A DNA stretch of 64,000 nucleotides from Ancylobacter novellus (GCA_003241695.1 QFPN01000004.1:434001-498000); one strand, 5' to 3'. Shown: positions 53,494 to 62,134, numbered from the stretch's first letter. Numbers and translations are program-made. Notes: generated from the letters alone by a model not told the origin.

Positions 53494-54298
53494 TGCGTGT
53501 TTCTCCAGCATGGCTCGAAGCGGCCGCGTCGCGCCGCATGTCGCAGTCGAACAGCACGTCGCCGCCCGGCAAAGGGAAAGTCCTTGTCGCCGGCCGGCGG
53601 GCCTGCACGAGTTCGGACACGGGGGCGAGCACGAGGCCCGGCCGGCCCGACCCGACGATCAGCGGCGCGACCATGACGTGGAGCCGGTCGACGGCCTCGG
53701 CCGCCACGAAGCGCGAGACGGTGTCCGCGCCGCCTTCGACGAGGATGCGGCGCAGGCCGCGGCGGGCGAGCGCGGCCACGACGTCGAAAGGCGCGATCTG
53801 GCCGGCGGTTATCCTGAGATGCACGGTCTCGACGCCCGGAACGCAGGAGCGGCGGGCGCCTTCCGCGCGGATGAGGATGCGCCGCGCGCCGTCGTCGGCG
53901 AAGACGCGAGCGTCGTCTGGCACGCGGCCCGCGGGATCGACCACGACGCGGGCCGGCGCCTGCCCTTCGACGCGGCGCACGGTCAGCCGGCAGTCGTCGG
54001 CGCAGACCGTCCCGACCCCGACCACCACGGCGTCGACCAGCGCCCGAAGCCTGTGCAGGTGAACGATCCCGCCGGGGCCGTTGATGAAATGGGAGGAGCC
54101 CGTGACCGTCGCGACGCGGCCGTCGAGAGACTGGCCGAGCTGCGCGACCACGATCGAGCGGGCGACCGCGATCGGAATCAGGGCGTCGCACAACGGATGG
54201 CCAGCGAGCGCGGCCGGCACGGTCGCCCCGTGGCGCGCCGCGCGGACGGCCTTCCAGGCGGCGTCCTCCGGCTTTGGCGTATCGAGGGTTGCGTCCAT
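53486..54298 (-). CDS. Stand-alone RibD C-terminal-type reductase
   Basis: This is a 270-residue protein containing the RibD-C/DHFR-like pyrimidine reductase fold (VVAQLGQSLDGRVAT, DAVVVGVGTVCADDCRLTVR, RILVEGGADTVSRF) but no deaminase domain. It is therefore not a full RibD. Reductases of this class act on riboflavin precursors, pterins or unknown pyrimidines. In an H4MPT-using methylotroph a pterin substrate is conceivable (inference). The ATG at 54298 is preferred; a TTG at 54340 extends the frame. It is followed by two b561 genes with overlapping ends. Confidence 0.78.
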   Translation of the reverse strand: MDATLDTPKPEDAAWKAVRAARHGATVPAALAGHPLCDALIPIAVARSIVVAQLGQSLDGRVATVTGSSHFINGPGGIVHLHRLRALVDAVVVGVGTVCADDCRLTVRRVEGQAPARVVVDPAGRVPDDARVFADDGARRILIRAEGARRSCVPGVETVHLRITAGQIAPFDVVAALARRGLRRILVEGGADTVSRFVAAEAVDRLHVMVAPLIVGSGRPGLVLAPVSELVQARRPATRTFPLPGGDVLFDCDMRRDAAASSHAGETRND

Positions 54299-54495
54299 GG
54301 GTCGATCTTCGCTTGCCGCGCCTGTCTCGAACGTCTCCAATTATAGTCCCATGCGCCAAGGGAAAGCGGACGCCGGCGGATCGCCCTTCACGAAGCGTCG
54401 CGGGCGCCCCGCGACGTCCTGCGCGGTTGACGGCTTCGAGCGGCCATGGTGGGTCGCGCGCAACTCAGACGGGCTGAAGAGATCGGAGATCGACG

Positions 54496-55161
54496 ATGAG
54501 CGAAGCTGAACGTCCGACCGAAGGTCAGGCTCATGCGCCGGGTTCGCTCGACGCGCTGTTCGACGGCTACCGCCGCTTCCGCAACGGGGCGTGGCCCGAA
54601 CTGCAGCGCCGGTTCGAAAACCTCGCCAAGGGTCAGTCGCCCAAGGTGATGGTGATCGGCTGCTCGGACAGCCGGGTCGACCCGCAGCAGATTCTCGGCG
54701 CCGCGCCCGGGGAGCTGTTCGTGCTGCGCAACGTCGCCGCGCTGGTGCCGCCCTACGAACCCGACCAGTCGCATCACGGCGCGAGCGCCGCGGTCGAGTT
54801 CGCGGTGCGGGTGCTCAAGGTCGACCGCATCGTGGTGCTGGCGCATGCGGGCTGCGGCGGCGTGAACGCGCTGTTCAACGGCGCCCCGCCGGAGGCGCGC
54901 GACTTCGTCGCCGGCTGGATGACGATCGCCGACCGCGCCATCGGGACGGTGGACGCGTCGCTCGAAGGCAAGGAGCGCGAGCGCGCCAACGAAGAGGCCT
55001 GCGTGGGCGTGACGCTCGAGAACCTGATGACCTTCCCGTGGCTCGCCAAGCGCGTCGAGGCGGGCGAGCTCGCCCTCACGGGCATGCATTTCGGCGTCGC
55101 CGACGGCTGCCTGCGCTGCCGCGACGCGCGCGGCTTCTGGGCCGACGCCCCCGCCGACTGA
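54496..55161 (+). CDS. Beta-type carbonic anhydrase
   Basis: This is a 221-residue enzyme interconverting CO2 and bicarbonate. Zinc ligands Cys56 and Asp58-Arg60 dyad (GCSDSRVDPQ) and His117/Cys120 (LAHAGCGGVNAL) are intact. It sits 29 bases upstream of a Fae homologue on the same strand, so the two are probably co-transcribed. Bicarbonate supply for carboxylation, or handling of CO2 from formate oxidation, would fit a methylotroph. Confidence 0.92.
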   Translation: MSEAERPTEGQAHAPGSLDALFDGYRRFRNGAWPELQRRFENLAKGQSPKVMVIGCSDSRVDPQQILGAAPGELFVLRNVAALVPPYEPDQSHHGASAAVEFAVRVLKVDRIVVLAHAGCGGVNALFNGAPPEARDFVAGWMTIADRAIGTVDASLEGKERERANEEACVGVTLENLMTFPWLAKRVEAGELALTGMHFGVADGCLRCRDARGFWADAPAD

Positions 55162-55190
55162 TTTCCTCTTCCCTCAGGAGCTTCCGTAAA

Positions 55191-55730
55191 ATGACCGACC
55201 TCACCTTCCGCACCGGCGAGGCGACCGTGCTCGCCGCCGAAGGCCAGGCCACCGACGCCATGCCCGAGATCGTCATCGGCAAGGTGAACGGCCCGGTCGG
55301 GACCGCCTTCGCCTCGATGCTCGGCCAGTCGGTCGGCCACACCCGCATGTTCGTCGTGCGCGACCTCAACCAGGCCGTGAAGCCCGCCGCCATCATGACC
55401 AGCAAGGTCACGATCCCCTCGGCCGAATATGTCGACCTGCTCGGCGGCGTCGTGCAGGGCGCGATCGGCGACGCGATCCTCGACAGCGTGATCGACGGCG
55501 TGATCCCGAAGGATCAGGTCGACGAGCTCTGCATCATCCTGACCGTCTGGCTCGACCTGCGCTGCGCCGAGGACCCGAACCTCGACAAGGCCGATCTCTA
55601 CCGGACCAACTACGAGGCGACGAAGCTCGCGATCAAGCGCGCCATGAACAACGAGCCGACCATCGACGAGCTGATCGCGAACCGGAAGACGGTGAAGCAT
55701 TACGCGCTCGACGGCGTCGTCGAATACTGA
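55191..55730 (+). CDS. Formaldehyde-activating enzyme (Fae) homologue lacking the conserved histidine
   Basis: This 179-residue protein is clearly Fae-like: EIVIGKVNGPVGTAFASML, SKVTIPSAEYVDLLGG, DGVIPKDQVDELCIIL and the C-terminal TNYEATKLAIKRAMNNEPTI. Fae condenses formaldehyde with tetrahydromethanopterin. In canonical Fae a catalytic histidine precedes the IxxIIG strand (His17 in Methylorubrum); here the aligned residue is Met24 in DAMPEIVIG. It therefore belongs to a divergent Fae group and may bind rather than condense formaldehyde, or act on another C1 adduct. It follows carbonic anhydrase and has a CAGGAG ribosome site. Confidence 0.83.
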   Translation: MTDLTFRTGEATVLAAEGQATDAMPEIVIGKVNGPVGTAFASMLGQSVGHTRMFVVRDLNQAVKPAAIMTSKVTIPSAEYVDLLGGVVQGAIGDAILDSVIDGVIPKDQVDELCIILTVWLDLRCAEDPNLDKADLYRTNYEATKLAIKRAMNNEPTIDELIANRKTVKHYALDGVVEY

Positions 55731-55784
55731 GGCTTTCGCGGAGGCGGCCGAAACGCCGCCCTCGCGTCCCGGCGGCGCTGTCGC

Positions 55785-56816
55785 TCACACGCGCGCGGCG
55801 ACAAGCCTCAGCCCCCGCCAGGCGACGTCCGAGACCGCGCCGGCCAGCAATCCGCCGAACCACAGCGCGACGGCGATGAGATGCCGCATCAGCATCTCGC
55901 CAAGACGGATCGTGGTGCGGAACGCCCTCAGGCTCGCGCGGCCCATCACCTCGGCGACGGCCCGCGAGCGCGCGCCGAAGCGCTCGGCGAAACGGCGCAG
56001 ATACGGCAGGTCGTCGACCGAACGGACATATTTCATCAGCCTGACGGTTTCGCCCGCGCCGACGGCCGAACCCACGGCGCGAAGCTCGGTCGCGGCTCCC
56101 GACAGCGCGCCGAGCGCGCGCGAACCGCGGGCGGCGTCGGCCGCGCCGCCGCTCGCGGGCCCCGCGGCCTTGGCGAACCTGCGTCCAAGGTCGGCGGCGA
56201 AGTCCGCCGTCATGGCGCCGGTGCGCTTGGCGGCCTTCAGAACCGACAGGCTGAACCGCGCCGGCGCGGCGCCGCCCGCGGTGGCGTAGGTCGCGGCCGT
56301 CACCGCGACGCCGGCCGCCGCGAGGCCGAGGATCAGGTCGCTATGGTCTTCGCCGCTCGCCATCTTCGCGCCCTCCCGGGCGAGATCGCGCAGATCGCCG
56401 ATCACGGTAAGGTCGGCCGCGATCGCGCCGACGAGCGCCGCCGAACCGTCGATCTCGCCGGTCGCGAAGCCGTGCGCCGCGCCGCGGGCGTTGCGGAGCG
56501 CGACGGCCCCCGGCAATTCCGCCTCGGCGAGCCGGGCGAGCGTCTCGGGCGACAAGGGACGGCCAAGCTCCACGCCGAGATCGGCGAAGCCTCGGGCGAG
56601 TTCGACGTCGTCGGCGTCGAGCGCCTGCCTCGCACGCTGATCCAGCCGCTCGGCGGGAGCCGCCTCCGACAGGCCGCGCTCGATCGCGACCTCGAGCGGA
56701 ACCGTGAAGCCGAAATCCGCAGCCGCCCCGATCGCGACGGCGGCGACCGACGCCGCAAGCGCGAGCCGCGAGCCGCGCGCGATCCAGTCGACGGCCCTGA
56801 CGGCGCGCGCTCCCAT
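55785..56816 (-). CDS. Hypothetical membrane protein
   Basis: This 343-residue alanine-rich protein is of no recognised family. Hydrophobic segments occur near residues 18-35 (LALAASVAAVAIGAAADFGF), 165-185 and 315-335 (LIAVALWFGGLLAGAVSD), with a long intervening helical, arginine- and alanine-rich region. Strong GC third-position bias in this frame supports it as a real gene. It converges on the Fae-like gene with a 54-base gap. The 383-base region upstream (56817-57199) contains the moaB promoter side and no gene I could support. Confidence 0.6.
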   Translation of the reverse strand: MGARAVRAVDWIARGSRLALAASVAAVAIGAAADFGFTVPLEVAIERGLSEAAPAERLDQRARQALDADDVELARGFADLGVELGRPLSPETLARLAEAELPGAVALRNARGAAHGFATGEIDGSAALVGAIAADLTVIGDLRDLAREGAKMASGEDHSDLILGLAAAGVAVTAATYATAGGAAPARFSLSVLKAAKRTGAMTADFAADLGRRFAKAAGPASGGAADAARGSRALGALSGAATELRAVGSAVGAGETVRLMKYVRSVDDLPYLRRFAERFGARSRAVAEVMGRASLRAFRTTIRLGEMLMRHLIAVALWFGGLLAGAVSDVAWRGLRLVAARV

Positions 56817-57199
56817 CAGGAGCCGCGGGCCGCGAGAATGAAACTGTCCGGCGCTTCATGCGTCATGAACGAGCCTTCCGAGGCGAACCCGTTCTAGATG
56901 GCTGCGGCGCGGCCGCTCCTCAAGCCTCGCCGGTCGTGTGGCGACCCGTCCATCGTTTCAGAGCCCGGAACGGACGGCCGGCGATCGCCGCGAGCCCGAC
57001 GCCGGTCGAACCGAAGCGCCTGACACTTCTCATTTCCCCGGGCGTGCGGACCGCCTTCTTCCAGAACGGCGGCCGCTCCGCAAACCCCTCGCAGGAGCCG
57101 CGCGCGCGGGAGGAGATGCGGGCGACCACCCGCGCGTATTGGTCGCGCCTGCGCCGCAATCCGTTAGTATGTGAATCGACTTGATCGGAAGGGATGGCG

Positions 57200-57760
57200 A
57201 TGGCTGGCGTCGACGAGACACGTCCTTTTGTGGCGCTCGGCGTCGCGGTCGTGACCGTCTCCGACACGCGCGGGCCGGACGACGACAAATCCGGCGCGGC
57301 GCTCGTCCAGCGGATCGAGGAAGCCGGCCACCGCGTCTCCGGCCGCATGATCGTGCGGGACGACCGCGAGGCGCTGCGCGCGGCGGTGTCGGCCTATGTC
57401 GCCGACCCCGCGACCGACGTCGTGCTGACCACCGGCGGCACGGGCTTCACCGGCCGGGACGTCAGTCCGGACGCGCTGGAGCCGATGTTCGAGAAGCGGA
57501 TGGACGGATTTTCGACCCTGTTCCACGACTATTCCAAGGGAACGGTCGGCACCTCGACCCTGCAGTCGCGCGCGACCGCGGGCGTCGCCGGAAAGACTTT
57601 CGTGTTCGTGCTGCCCGGTTCGACCGGCGCCTGCCGCGACGCCTGGGACGGGGTGCTGAAGGCCCAGCTCGACTACCGGCACCGCCCCTGCAACTTCGTC
57701 GAGATCCTGCCCCGGCTCGACGAGCACCTGAAGCGCGGCAAGCTCAGGACGGGAGCGTGA
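57200..57760 (+). CDS. moaB: Molybdenum cofactor biosynthesis protein B
   Basis: This is a 186-residue MogA/MoaB-fold protein that adenylates molybdopterin. Signatures are VVTVSDTRGPDDDKSG, DVVLTTGGTGFTGRD and FVLPGSTGACRDAW. The ATG at 57200 stands seven bases after a GGAAGG ribosome site; the ATG at 57194 immediately abuts it, so the later start was preferred. The barstar gene begins 7 bases downstream. Molybdenum enzymes such as formate dehydrogenase or sulfite dehydrogenase would need this cofactor. Confidence 0.9.
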   Translation: MAGVDETRPFVALGVAVVTVSDTRGPDDDKSGAALVQRIEEAGHRVSGRMIVRDDREALRAAVSAYVADPATDVVLTTGGTGFTGRDVSPDALEPMFEKRMDGFSTLFHDYSKGTVGTSTLQSRATAGVAGKTFVFVLPGSTGACRDAWDGVLKAQLDYRHRPCNFVEILPRLDEHLKRGKLRTGA

Positions 57761-57767
57761 GCTTGCG

Positions 57768-58160
57768 ATGCGCCCGCCGCCCGAAAGCTTCCGCTTCGAA
57801 GCCGACCTGACCGGCCGGATCAACGGACGCTCGTTCTACTGGCGGCTGCCCGGAGACATCAGCGCCAGGCACGAATTGCTGGCGGCGTTCTCTCAGGAGC
57901 TGTGGTTTCCGCGGGACTTCGGCCACAATTGGGACGCGCTGTCCGACTGCCTCCGCGATCTCGGCTGGATGAGCGACCGCAGAATCGTGCTGGTCCACGA
58001 GCGACTGCCCCGACTGCCCGAAGACGACCTGAAGCGCTATCTCGCGGTGCTGCGCGACGCCGTGCGCTGGTGGCGCTTCGAGGATTTGCACGATCTCGAG
58101 GTGGTGTTCCCCAAGACCGCGCGCGGCCGGATCGCCGCGTTGTCGCCGCCCCGAGGCTGA
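57768..58160 (+). CDS. Barstar-family protein (orphan ribonuclease-inhibitor fold)
   Basis: This is a 130-residue protein containing the barstar core: ELWFPRDFGHNWDALSDCLRD in two overlapping blocks and RRIVLVHERLPRL. Barstar inhibits the RNase barnase, but no barnase-like gene is in the window. In alphaproteobacteria such orphan members are common and their partner is unknown. It lies 7 bases after moaB, apparently in the same transcript. Confidence 0.85.
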   Translation: MRPPPESFRFEADLTGRINGRSFYWRLPGDISARHELLAAFSQELWFPRDFGHNWDALSDCLRDLGWMSDRRIVLVHERLPRLPEDDLKRYLAVLRDAVRWWRFEDLHDLEVVFPKTARGRIAALSPPRG

Positions 58161-58172
58161 GACGCCGGAGCG

Positions 58173-58877
58173 TCAGCCGTAGAGGCGCGCCACGAGCCGC
58201 GGCGGGACGCGCAGCATCAGCAGCCCCGCGCTGAGCGCTCCCTTCGGCCCTGAGGCTTCCGCGCCGGACACGGCGTCGACCGGCGCGAGCGCCTTCGAAC
58301 GCAGCCGCGTCAGCCTGCCGGCGCCGATGCGCCGCACGAGATCCGCCTCGCTCATCGCCGGAAGCGCGCGGAACCCGCCGAGGCTCTCGTAGAAGCTCTT
58401 GTGAAGCAGAAGCCCCTGTTCGGGCAGCGGCAGCCCGGTCAGCAGCCGTTTCAGCGCGGCCGCGCCTTCCCCAAACCGGGAACGACGGTCGTAGCCGTCC
58501 AGTCCGAAAGCGAAGGTCGCTGCGCGGCGCGAGGCTTCGCCCGTGCGTTCGAGCGCGTCGACGAGCTTGCGCACCTCATGGCGCCAGCTGTCCTCCAGCG
58601 CGACGCCCGGCTCCAGGAACAACAGCCACGGGCCTTTGGCGCCGCGCGCCGCCGCGTCGAGCCGCGCGCCGCGTTCGCCCGCTCCGCGCAGGAATTCGCA
58701 GCCGGCGAGATCCGCGACCTCGGCGGTGGCGTCCGTCGAGCCGCCGTCGGCGACGATCACCTCGCGCACCAGCCCGTCGGCGGCGCCCGGCACGAGCGAC
58801 GCCAGCGTCGGCACGAGGCGACGTTCGTGATTTCGGGTGGGTATCACCACGCTGAGCATGAGAGAAACCGCTAGCAT
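58173..58877 (-). CDS. Glycosyltransferase family 2-like protein
   Basis: This is a 234-residue GT-A fold protein: LSVVIPTRNHERRLVPTL is the nucleotide-sugar-binding start and EVIVADGGSTDATAEVA carries the conserved Asp. A DxD-like motif is not evident (LEPGVAL instead), so catalytic activity is uncertain. An AAGAGG site lies before the ATG at 58877, so that start was chosen over the one at 58859. It converges on the barstar gene with 12 bases between stops. Confidence 0.8.
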   Translation of the reverse strand: MLAVSLMLSVVIPTRNHERRLVPTLASLVPGAADGLVREVIVADGGSTDATAEVADLAGCEFLRGAGERGARLDAAARGAKGPWLLFLEPGVALEDSWRHEVRKLVDALERTGEASRRAATFAFGLDGYDRRSRFGEGAAALKRLLTGLPLPEQGLLLHKSFYESLGGFRALPAMSEADLVRRIGAGRLTRLRSKALAPVDAVSGAEASGPKGALSAGLLMLRVPPRLVARLYG

Positions 58878-58981
58878 GCCAGCGGCCTCTTGTCCGCCGC
58901 CGATTTGCGCTGCGGCGCACACGAAATGCGCATAGCGTCAATGTTCTTGCTTTGTTCGTTTTAACGACCTAGCTTGAGGAC

Positions 58982-60196
58982 ATGTCGCAGTCGTCGCTCG
59001 CCTTCAGGCCGCCCATGACGTCCGCCCGGCTCCCCGCCGCGAAGTCGCTCGCCCTCGATTCCGCGGCCGGCGCGCCGCCGTCTCTTCGGCCGCCTCCGGC
59101 GGCGGTCGAAGGAGCGGCGATCGACCGGGAGCGGCGGCGCGGTCGGGGCGTGACGACCAACGCAAGCGGCCGCTTCGAGCCCTATACGCGGATCGAGGTG
59201 GACGACGGCTGGGACGGCGCGGGGGAGCTGCCGCCCTTCAAGACCGAGGTGACGCTCGAAACGGCGCGCACCGCGATCACGCGCAACCAGTCGCCCGACA
59301 TCGCCTTCGACCGGTCGATCAACCCCTATCGCGGCTGCGAACACGGCTGCGTCTACTGCTTCGCGCGTCCGACCCACGCCTTTCTGGGCCTGTCGCCCGG
59401 ACTGGACTTCGAATCGAAGCTCGTTGCGAAACCGAACGTCGCCGAGCTGCTGCGCCGGGAGCTCGCCGCGTCAAGCTATCGCCCGCGCACCATCGCGCTC
59501 GGAACCAACACCGACCCCTACCAGCCGATCGAGCGCACGCACCGACTGACGCGCAAGATCCTGGAGGTTCTGGAGGAGACCCGCCATCCGGTCGGAATCG
59601 TGACCAAGTCCGCGCTGGTGCTGCGCGATCTCGACATTCTGGCGCGGATGGCGGCCGACGGGCTCGCCAAGGTCGCGATCTCGCTGACGACGCTCGATCC
59701 CGTTCTCGCCCGCGACATGGAGCCGAGAGCGCCGACGCCCGCGAAGCGCCTCGAAACCATCGCGCGGCTCGCGGAGGCCGGCGTCCCGGTGACCGTGCTC
59801 ACGGCGCCGATCATCCCGTCGCTCAACGACCACGAGATCGACCGCCTGCTCGAAGCGGCCCACGCCGCGGGAGCGAGCGAGGCCGGCTACGTGCTGCTGC
59901 GGCTCCCGAACGAGATCAAGGATCTGGTCTCCGACTGGCTGCTCGAACGCCACCCGGGCAAGATGCGCCGCATCCTCTCGCTCGTGCGCGAGACCCGCGG
60001 CGGCAAGCTCTACGATTCGGGCTGGGGCGTGCGGCAGACCGGCGAAGGGGTCGTGGCGTGGACGATCGGCCGGCGTTTCGAGCTGGCGGTCCGCCGGCTC
60101 GACCTCGCGCGCAGGCATCTCAGGCTGAGGACGGACCTGTTCACGCCGCCCTTGCGGGAAAAAAGCGACGGCGGAGCTCAGCTTTCTCTTTTCTAG
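58982..60196 (+). CDS. PA0069-family radical SAM protein
   Basis: This is a 404-residue protein. A disordered N-terminus (1-90) precedes the radical SAM cluster motif CEHGCVYC (Cys119, Cys123, Cys126, CX3CX2C), with NPYRGCEHGC and FESKLVAKPN typical of the PA0069/SplB-related group. No function is established for the group. The last five residues QLSLF match the sliding-clamp-binding consensus QL(S/D)LF. The protein is encoded alone, divergent from the glycosyltransferase gene. Confidence 0.88.
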   Translation: MSQSSLAFRPPMTSARLPAAKSLALDSAAGAPPSLRPPPAAVEGAAIDRERRRGRGVTTNASGRFEPYTRIEVDDGWDGAGELPPFKTEVTLETARTAITRNQSPDIAFDRSINPYRGCEHGCVYCFARPTHAFLGLSPGLDFESKLVAKPNVAELLRRELAASSYRPRTIALGTNTDPYQPIERTHRLTRKILEVLEETRHPVGIVTKSALVLRDLDILARMAADGLAKVAISLTTLDPVLARDMEPRAPTPAKRLETIARLAEAGVPVTVLTAPIIPSLNDHEIDRLLEAAHAAGASEAGYVLLRLPNEIKDLVSDWLLERHPGKMRRILSLVRETRGGKLYDSGWGVRQTGEGVVAWTIGRRFELAVRRLDLARRHLRLRTDLFTPPLREKSDGGAQLSLF

Positions 60197-60229
60197 CCGC
60201 AGCGTTCCCGCCGGAGCGAAGTCCGTTCG

Positions 60230-60463
60230 TCAGGGTATATAATGGAAGAGACGCACCGCCATCCCTACGGCGACGAATACCGAATGCACGGCTGCCAATC
60301 CGATGAGCAGCTCCATGTGAGGGGCTAAACAATAAATCAACGACAACACAATCCAAGACAACAAAAATAAAATGAACGCCATCTTCGGAAAAATCATCTG
60401 AATAATATAACCAACGATTATAAGAATAAATCCAACACTTGCAATGTAAGTCACAATCATCAT
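60230..60463 (-). CDS. Small three-helix membrane protein in an AT-rich islet
   Basis: This is a 77-residue, almost wholly hydrophobic protein (MMIVTYIASVGFILIIVGYI at the start) with about three membrane helices. It lies in a stretch (about 60220-60600) whose base composition is far more AT-rich than the rest of the window, and uses A/T-ending codons unlike its neighbours. No clear ribosome site is visible. No family was recognised. It may be a recently acquired gene; being real is likely but not certain. Confidence 0.5.
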   Translation of the reverse strand: MMIVTYIASVGFILIIVGYIIQMIFPKMAFILFLLSWIVLSLIYCLAPHMELLIGLAAVHSVFVAVGMAVRLFHYIP

Positions 60464-60651
60464 GTCGGAAAATCCATATCATGGATAACTTCGGATGGCG
60501 GAGTCATAAACCACTAAATTCGACAACTAATTCATTGAATTTCCATGGATTTATATTGCGGCGCAGTTCTTCAGATGAATGCATTTTTGCGCGTTGATTT
60601 CGTCTGAAACTTGATGAGATGTCGCCGTCGCCGCGACGCGTGGAGGATCGT

Positions 60652-61083
60652 ATGCCGCCTGCCCTTCGTCTGACGCTGGTGACGCTCGGCGTGGCGGACG
60701 TCGCGAAAGCGACCGCGTTCTACGAACAGCTCGGCCTCGTCCGGTCTTCGACGAGCAACGCGAACGTCAGCTTCTTCGACGCGGGCGGAACCGTTCTGTC
60801 GCTCTACGGGCGCGAGGCGCTCGCGCAGGACGCCGGCCAAAACCCCGAAGGATCGGGATTTCGAGGCCAGACGCTCGCCTGGAACCTCGGTTCGGAGACC
60901 GACGTCGACAAGGCGATCGTACGGATGGTCGCGGCCGGCGGTTCGCTCGTGAAGGCGGCGGAGAAAACCTTCTGGGGCGGCTATTCCGGCTATGCGCGCG
61001 ACCCGGACGGCCATCTCTGGGAAGTCGCGCACAATCCGTATTTTCCGCTCGACGAGGACGGCAGGGCGCACCTGCCGGATTGA
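60652..61083 (+). CDS. VOC-family (glyoxalase-like) protein
   Basis: This is a 143-residue vicinal-oxygen-chelate fold protein: LTLVTLGVADVAKATAFYEQ opens it and SGYARDPDGHLWEVAHNPYF ends the domain with the usual metal-ligand Glu. Substrate is unknown; VOC proteins include glyoxalase I, dioxygenases and resistance proteins. The ATG at 60652 has a GGAGG site eight bases upstream. It marks the return to high GC after the AT-rich islet. Confidence 0.82.
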   Translation: MPPALRLTLVTLGVADVAKATAFYEQLGLVRSSTSNANVSFFDAGGTVLSLYGREALAQDAGQNPEGSGFRGQTLAWNLGSETDVDKAIVRMVAAGGSLVKAAEKTFWGGYSGYARDPDGHLWEVAHNPYFPLDEDGRAHLPD

Positions 61084-61116
61084 ACCGCGGCCTGCGAATC
61101 GCCCACTGTTCCGGCG

Positions 61117-61800
61117 ATGCGCCCTCTCCCGACGACGCCCGCCCGAAAGACGAATCCGCCCGTCTCCCGACTTCGGCCGGTCGCGACCTTCGAGCGCGAG
61201 GCCGCCGCGCTGTCGGCAGGTTTCCGCGCCGTCGCGGGCGTGGACGAAGCCGGACGCGGCCCGCTCGCCGGCCCCGTCGTCGCGGCGGCGGTGATCCTCG
61301 ATCCGGACCGGATCCCGTCCGGCATCGCCGATTCGAAGGCGCTGACGCGCGAGCGGCGCGAACGCCTGTTCGCCGAGATCACGGCGACCGCCGCGGTCTC
61401 CTTCGTCGCGGCCTCGCCGCTCGCGATCGAGCGGCTCAACATCCGCGGCGCGACGCTCTGGGCGATGTCGCGCGCCCTCGCCGGGCTCGAGCGGCGGCCG
61501 GACCTTGCGCTGATCGACGGCAGGGACGCCCCGCCCGGCCTCGCCTGCCGCGCCGAGCCGGTGATCGGCGGCGACGCGCGGGTCCAGTCGATCGCCGCGG
61601 CCTCGATCGTCGCGAAGGTCATGCGCGACCGAATGATGACGCGGCTCTCCGAGGCGTTTCCGCAGTACGGCTTCGAGCGCCACATGGGCTACGGCACGCC
61701 CGAACATCTCGCGGCGCTTGGGGCGCACGGACCCTGCGCCCACCACCGCCGGCTGTTCGCGCCGATCGCGGCGCTGCTCGCCGCCCGCGCGGCGGCCTGA
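61117..61800 (+). CDS. rnhB: Ribonuclease HII
   Basis: This is a 227-residue RNase that removes ribonucleotides from DNA-RNA hybrids. Catalytic Asp43-Glu44 lie in GVDEAGRGPLAGPVVAAAV and the third acidic residue region in LALIDGRDAP; SIVAKVMRDRMM and GYGTPEH complete the family pattern. In Hyphomicrobiales rnhB commonly neighbours ccrM, as here with one small gene between them. Confidence 0.93.
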   Translation: MRPLPTTPARKTNPPVSRLRPVATFEREAAALSAGFRAVAGVDEAGRGPLAGPVVAAAVILDPDRIPSGIADSKALTRERRERLFAEITATAAVSFVAASPLAIERLNIRGATLWAMSRALAGLERRPDLALIDGRDAPPGLACRAEPVIGGDARVQSIAAASIVAKVMRDRMMTRLSEAFPQYGFERHMGYGTPEHLAALGAHGPCAHHRRLFAPIAALLAARAAA

Positions 61801-61810
61801 GCAGCCGGAT

Positions 61811-62134
61811 CTAGGCCAGCGCCGCTTCGACGCGACTGCGGAATTGGTGCGCCATCGCGGCGAAGAACAGCTTCTGGCTCGCGAGCTCGTCGCCTTCCGG
61901 GCGGCCGCGCCGGCCGGCCTTCTCGTCCGCCAGGGCTTCGGTCGCGGCGTCGAGGCGCTCGAACAGCGCCTCGAAGAAGCGCGGCGCGTTCATGCCCCGT
62001 CCGTCGAGCGCGGCGGAGAGATGATCGGCCAGCGCGCTCGCACGGTCGTCGAGGTCGGGGCGCCCGGCCGCGGCGTAGTCCGCCGCCTGCTCGGCGATGA
62101 CCTCCATCGCCTGTCCCACGCTGATCGTCGTCAT
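61811..62134 (-). CDS. Small hypothetical protein between rnhB and ccrM
   Basis: This is a 107-residue, mostly helical, soluble protein. No family is recognised. The start at 62134 (MTTISVGQAMEVIAEQAADY) gives a sensible N-terminus. Strong GC3 bias supports it as a gene. It converges on rnhB and is divergent from ccrM across a 196-base gap. Confidence 0.6.
   Translation of the reverse strand: MTTISVGQAMEVIAEQAADYAAAGRPDLDDRASALADHLSAALDGRGMNAPRFFEALFERLDAATEALADEKAGRRGRPEGDELASQKLFFAAMAHQFRSRVEAALA

Noticed and set aside
56920..57180. Possible small basic protein on the minus strand before moaB
   Set aside because: Third-position GC is only moderately high, no ATG or ribosome site fits (only a TTG near 57165), and no family is recognisable. 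It could be real but the support is too weak.
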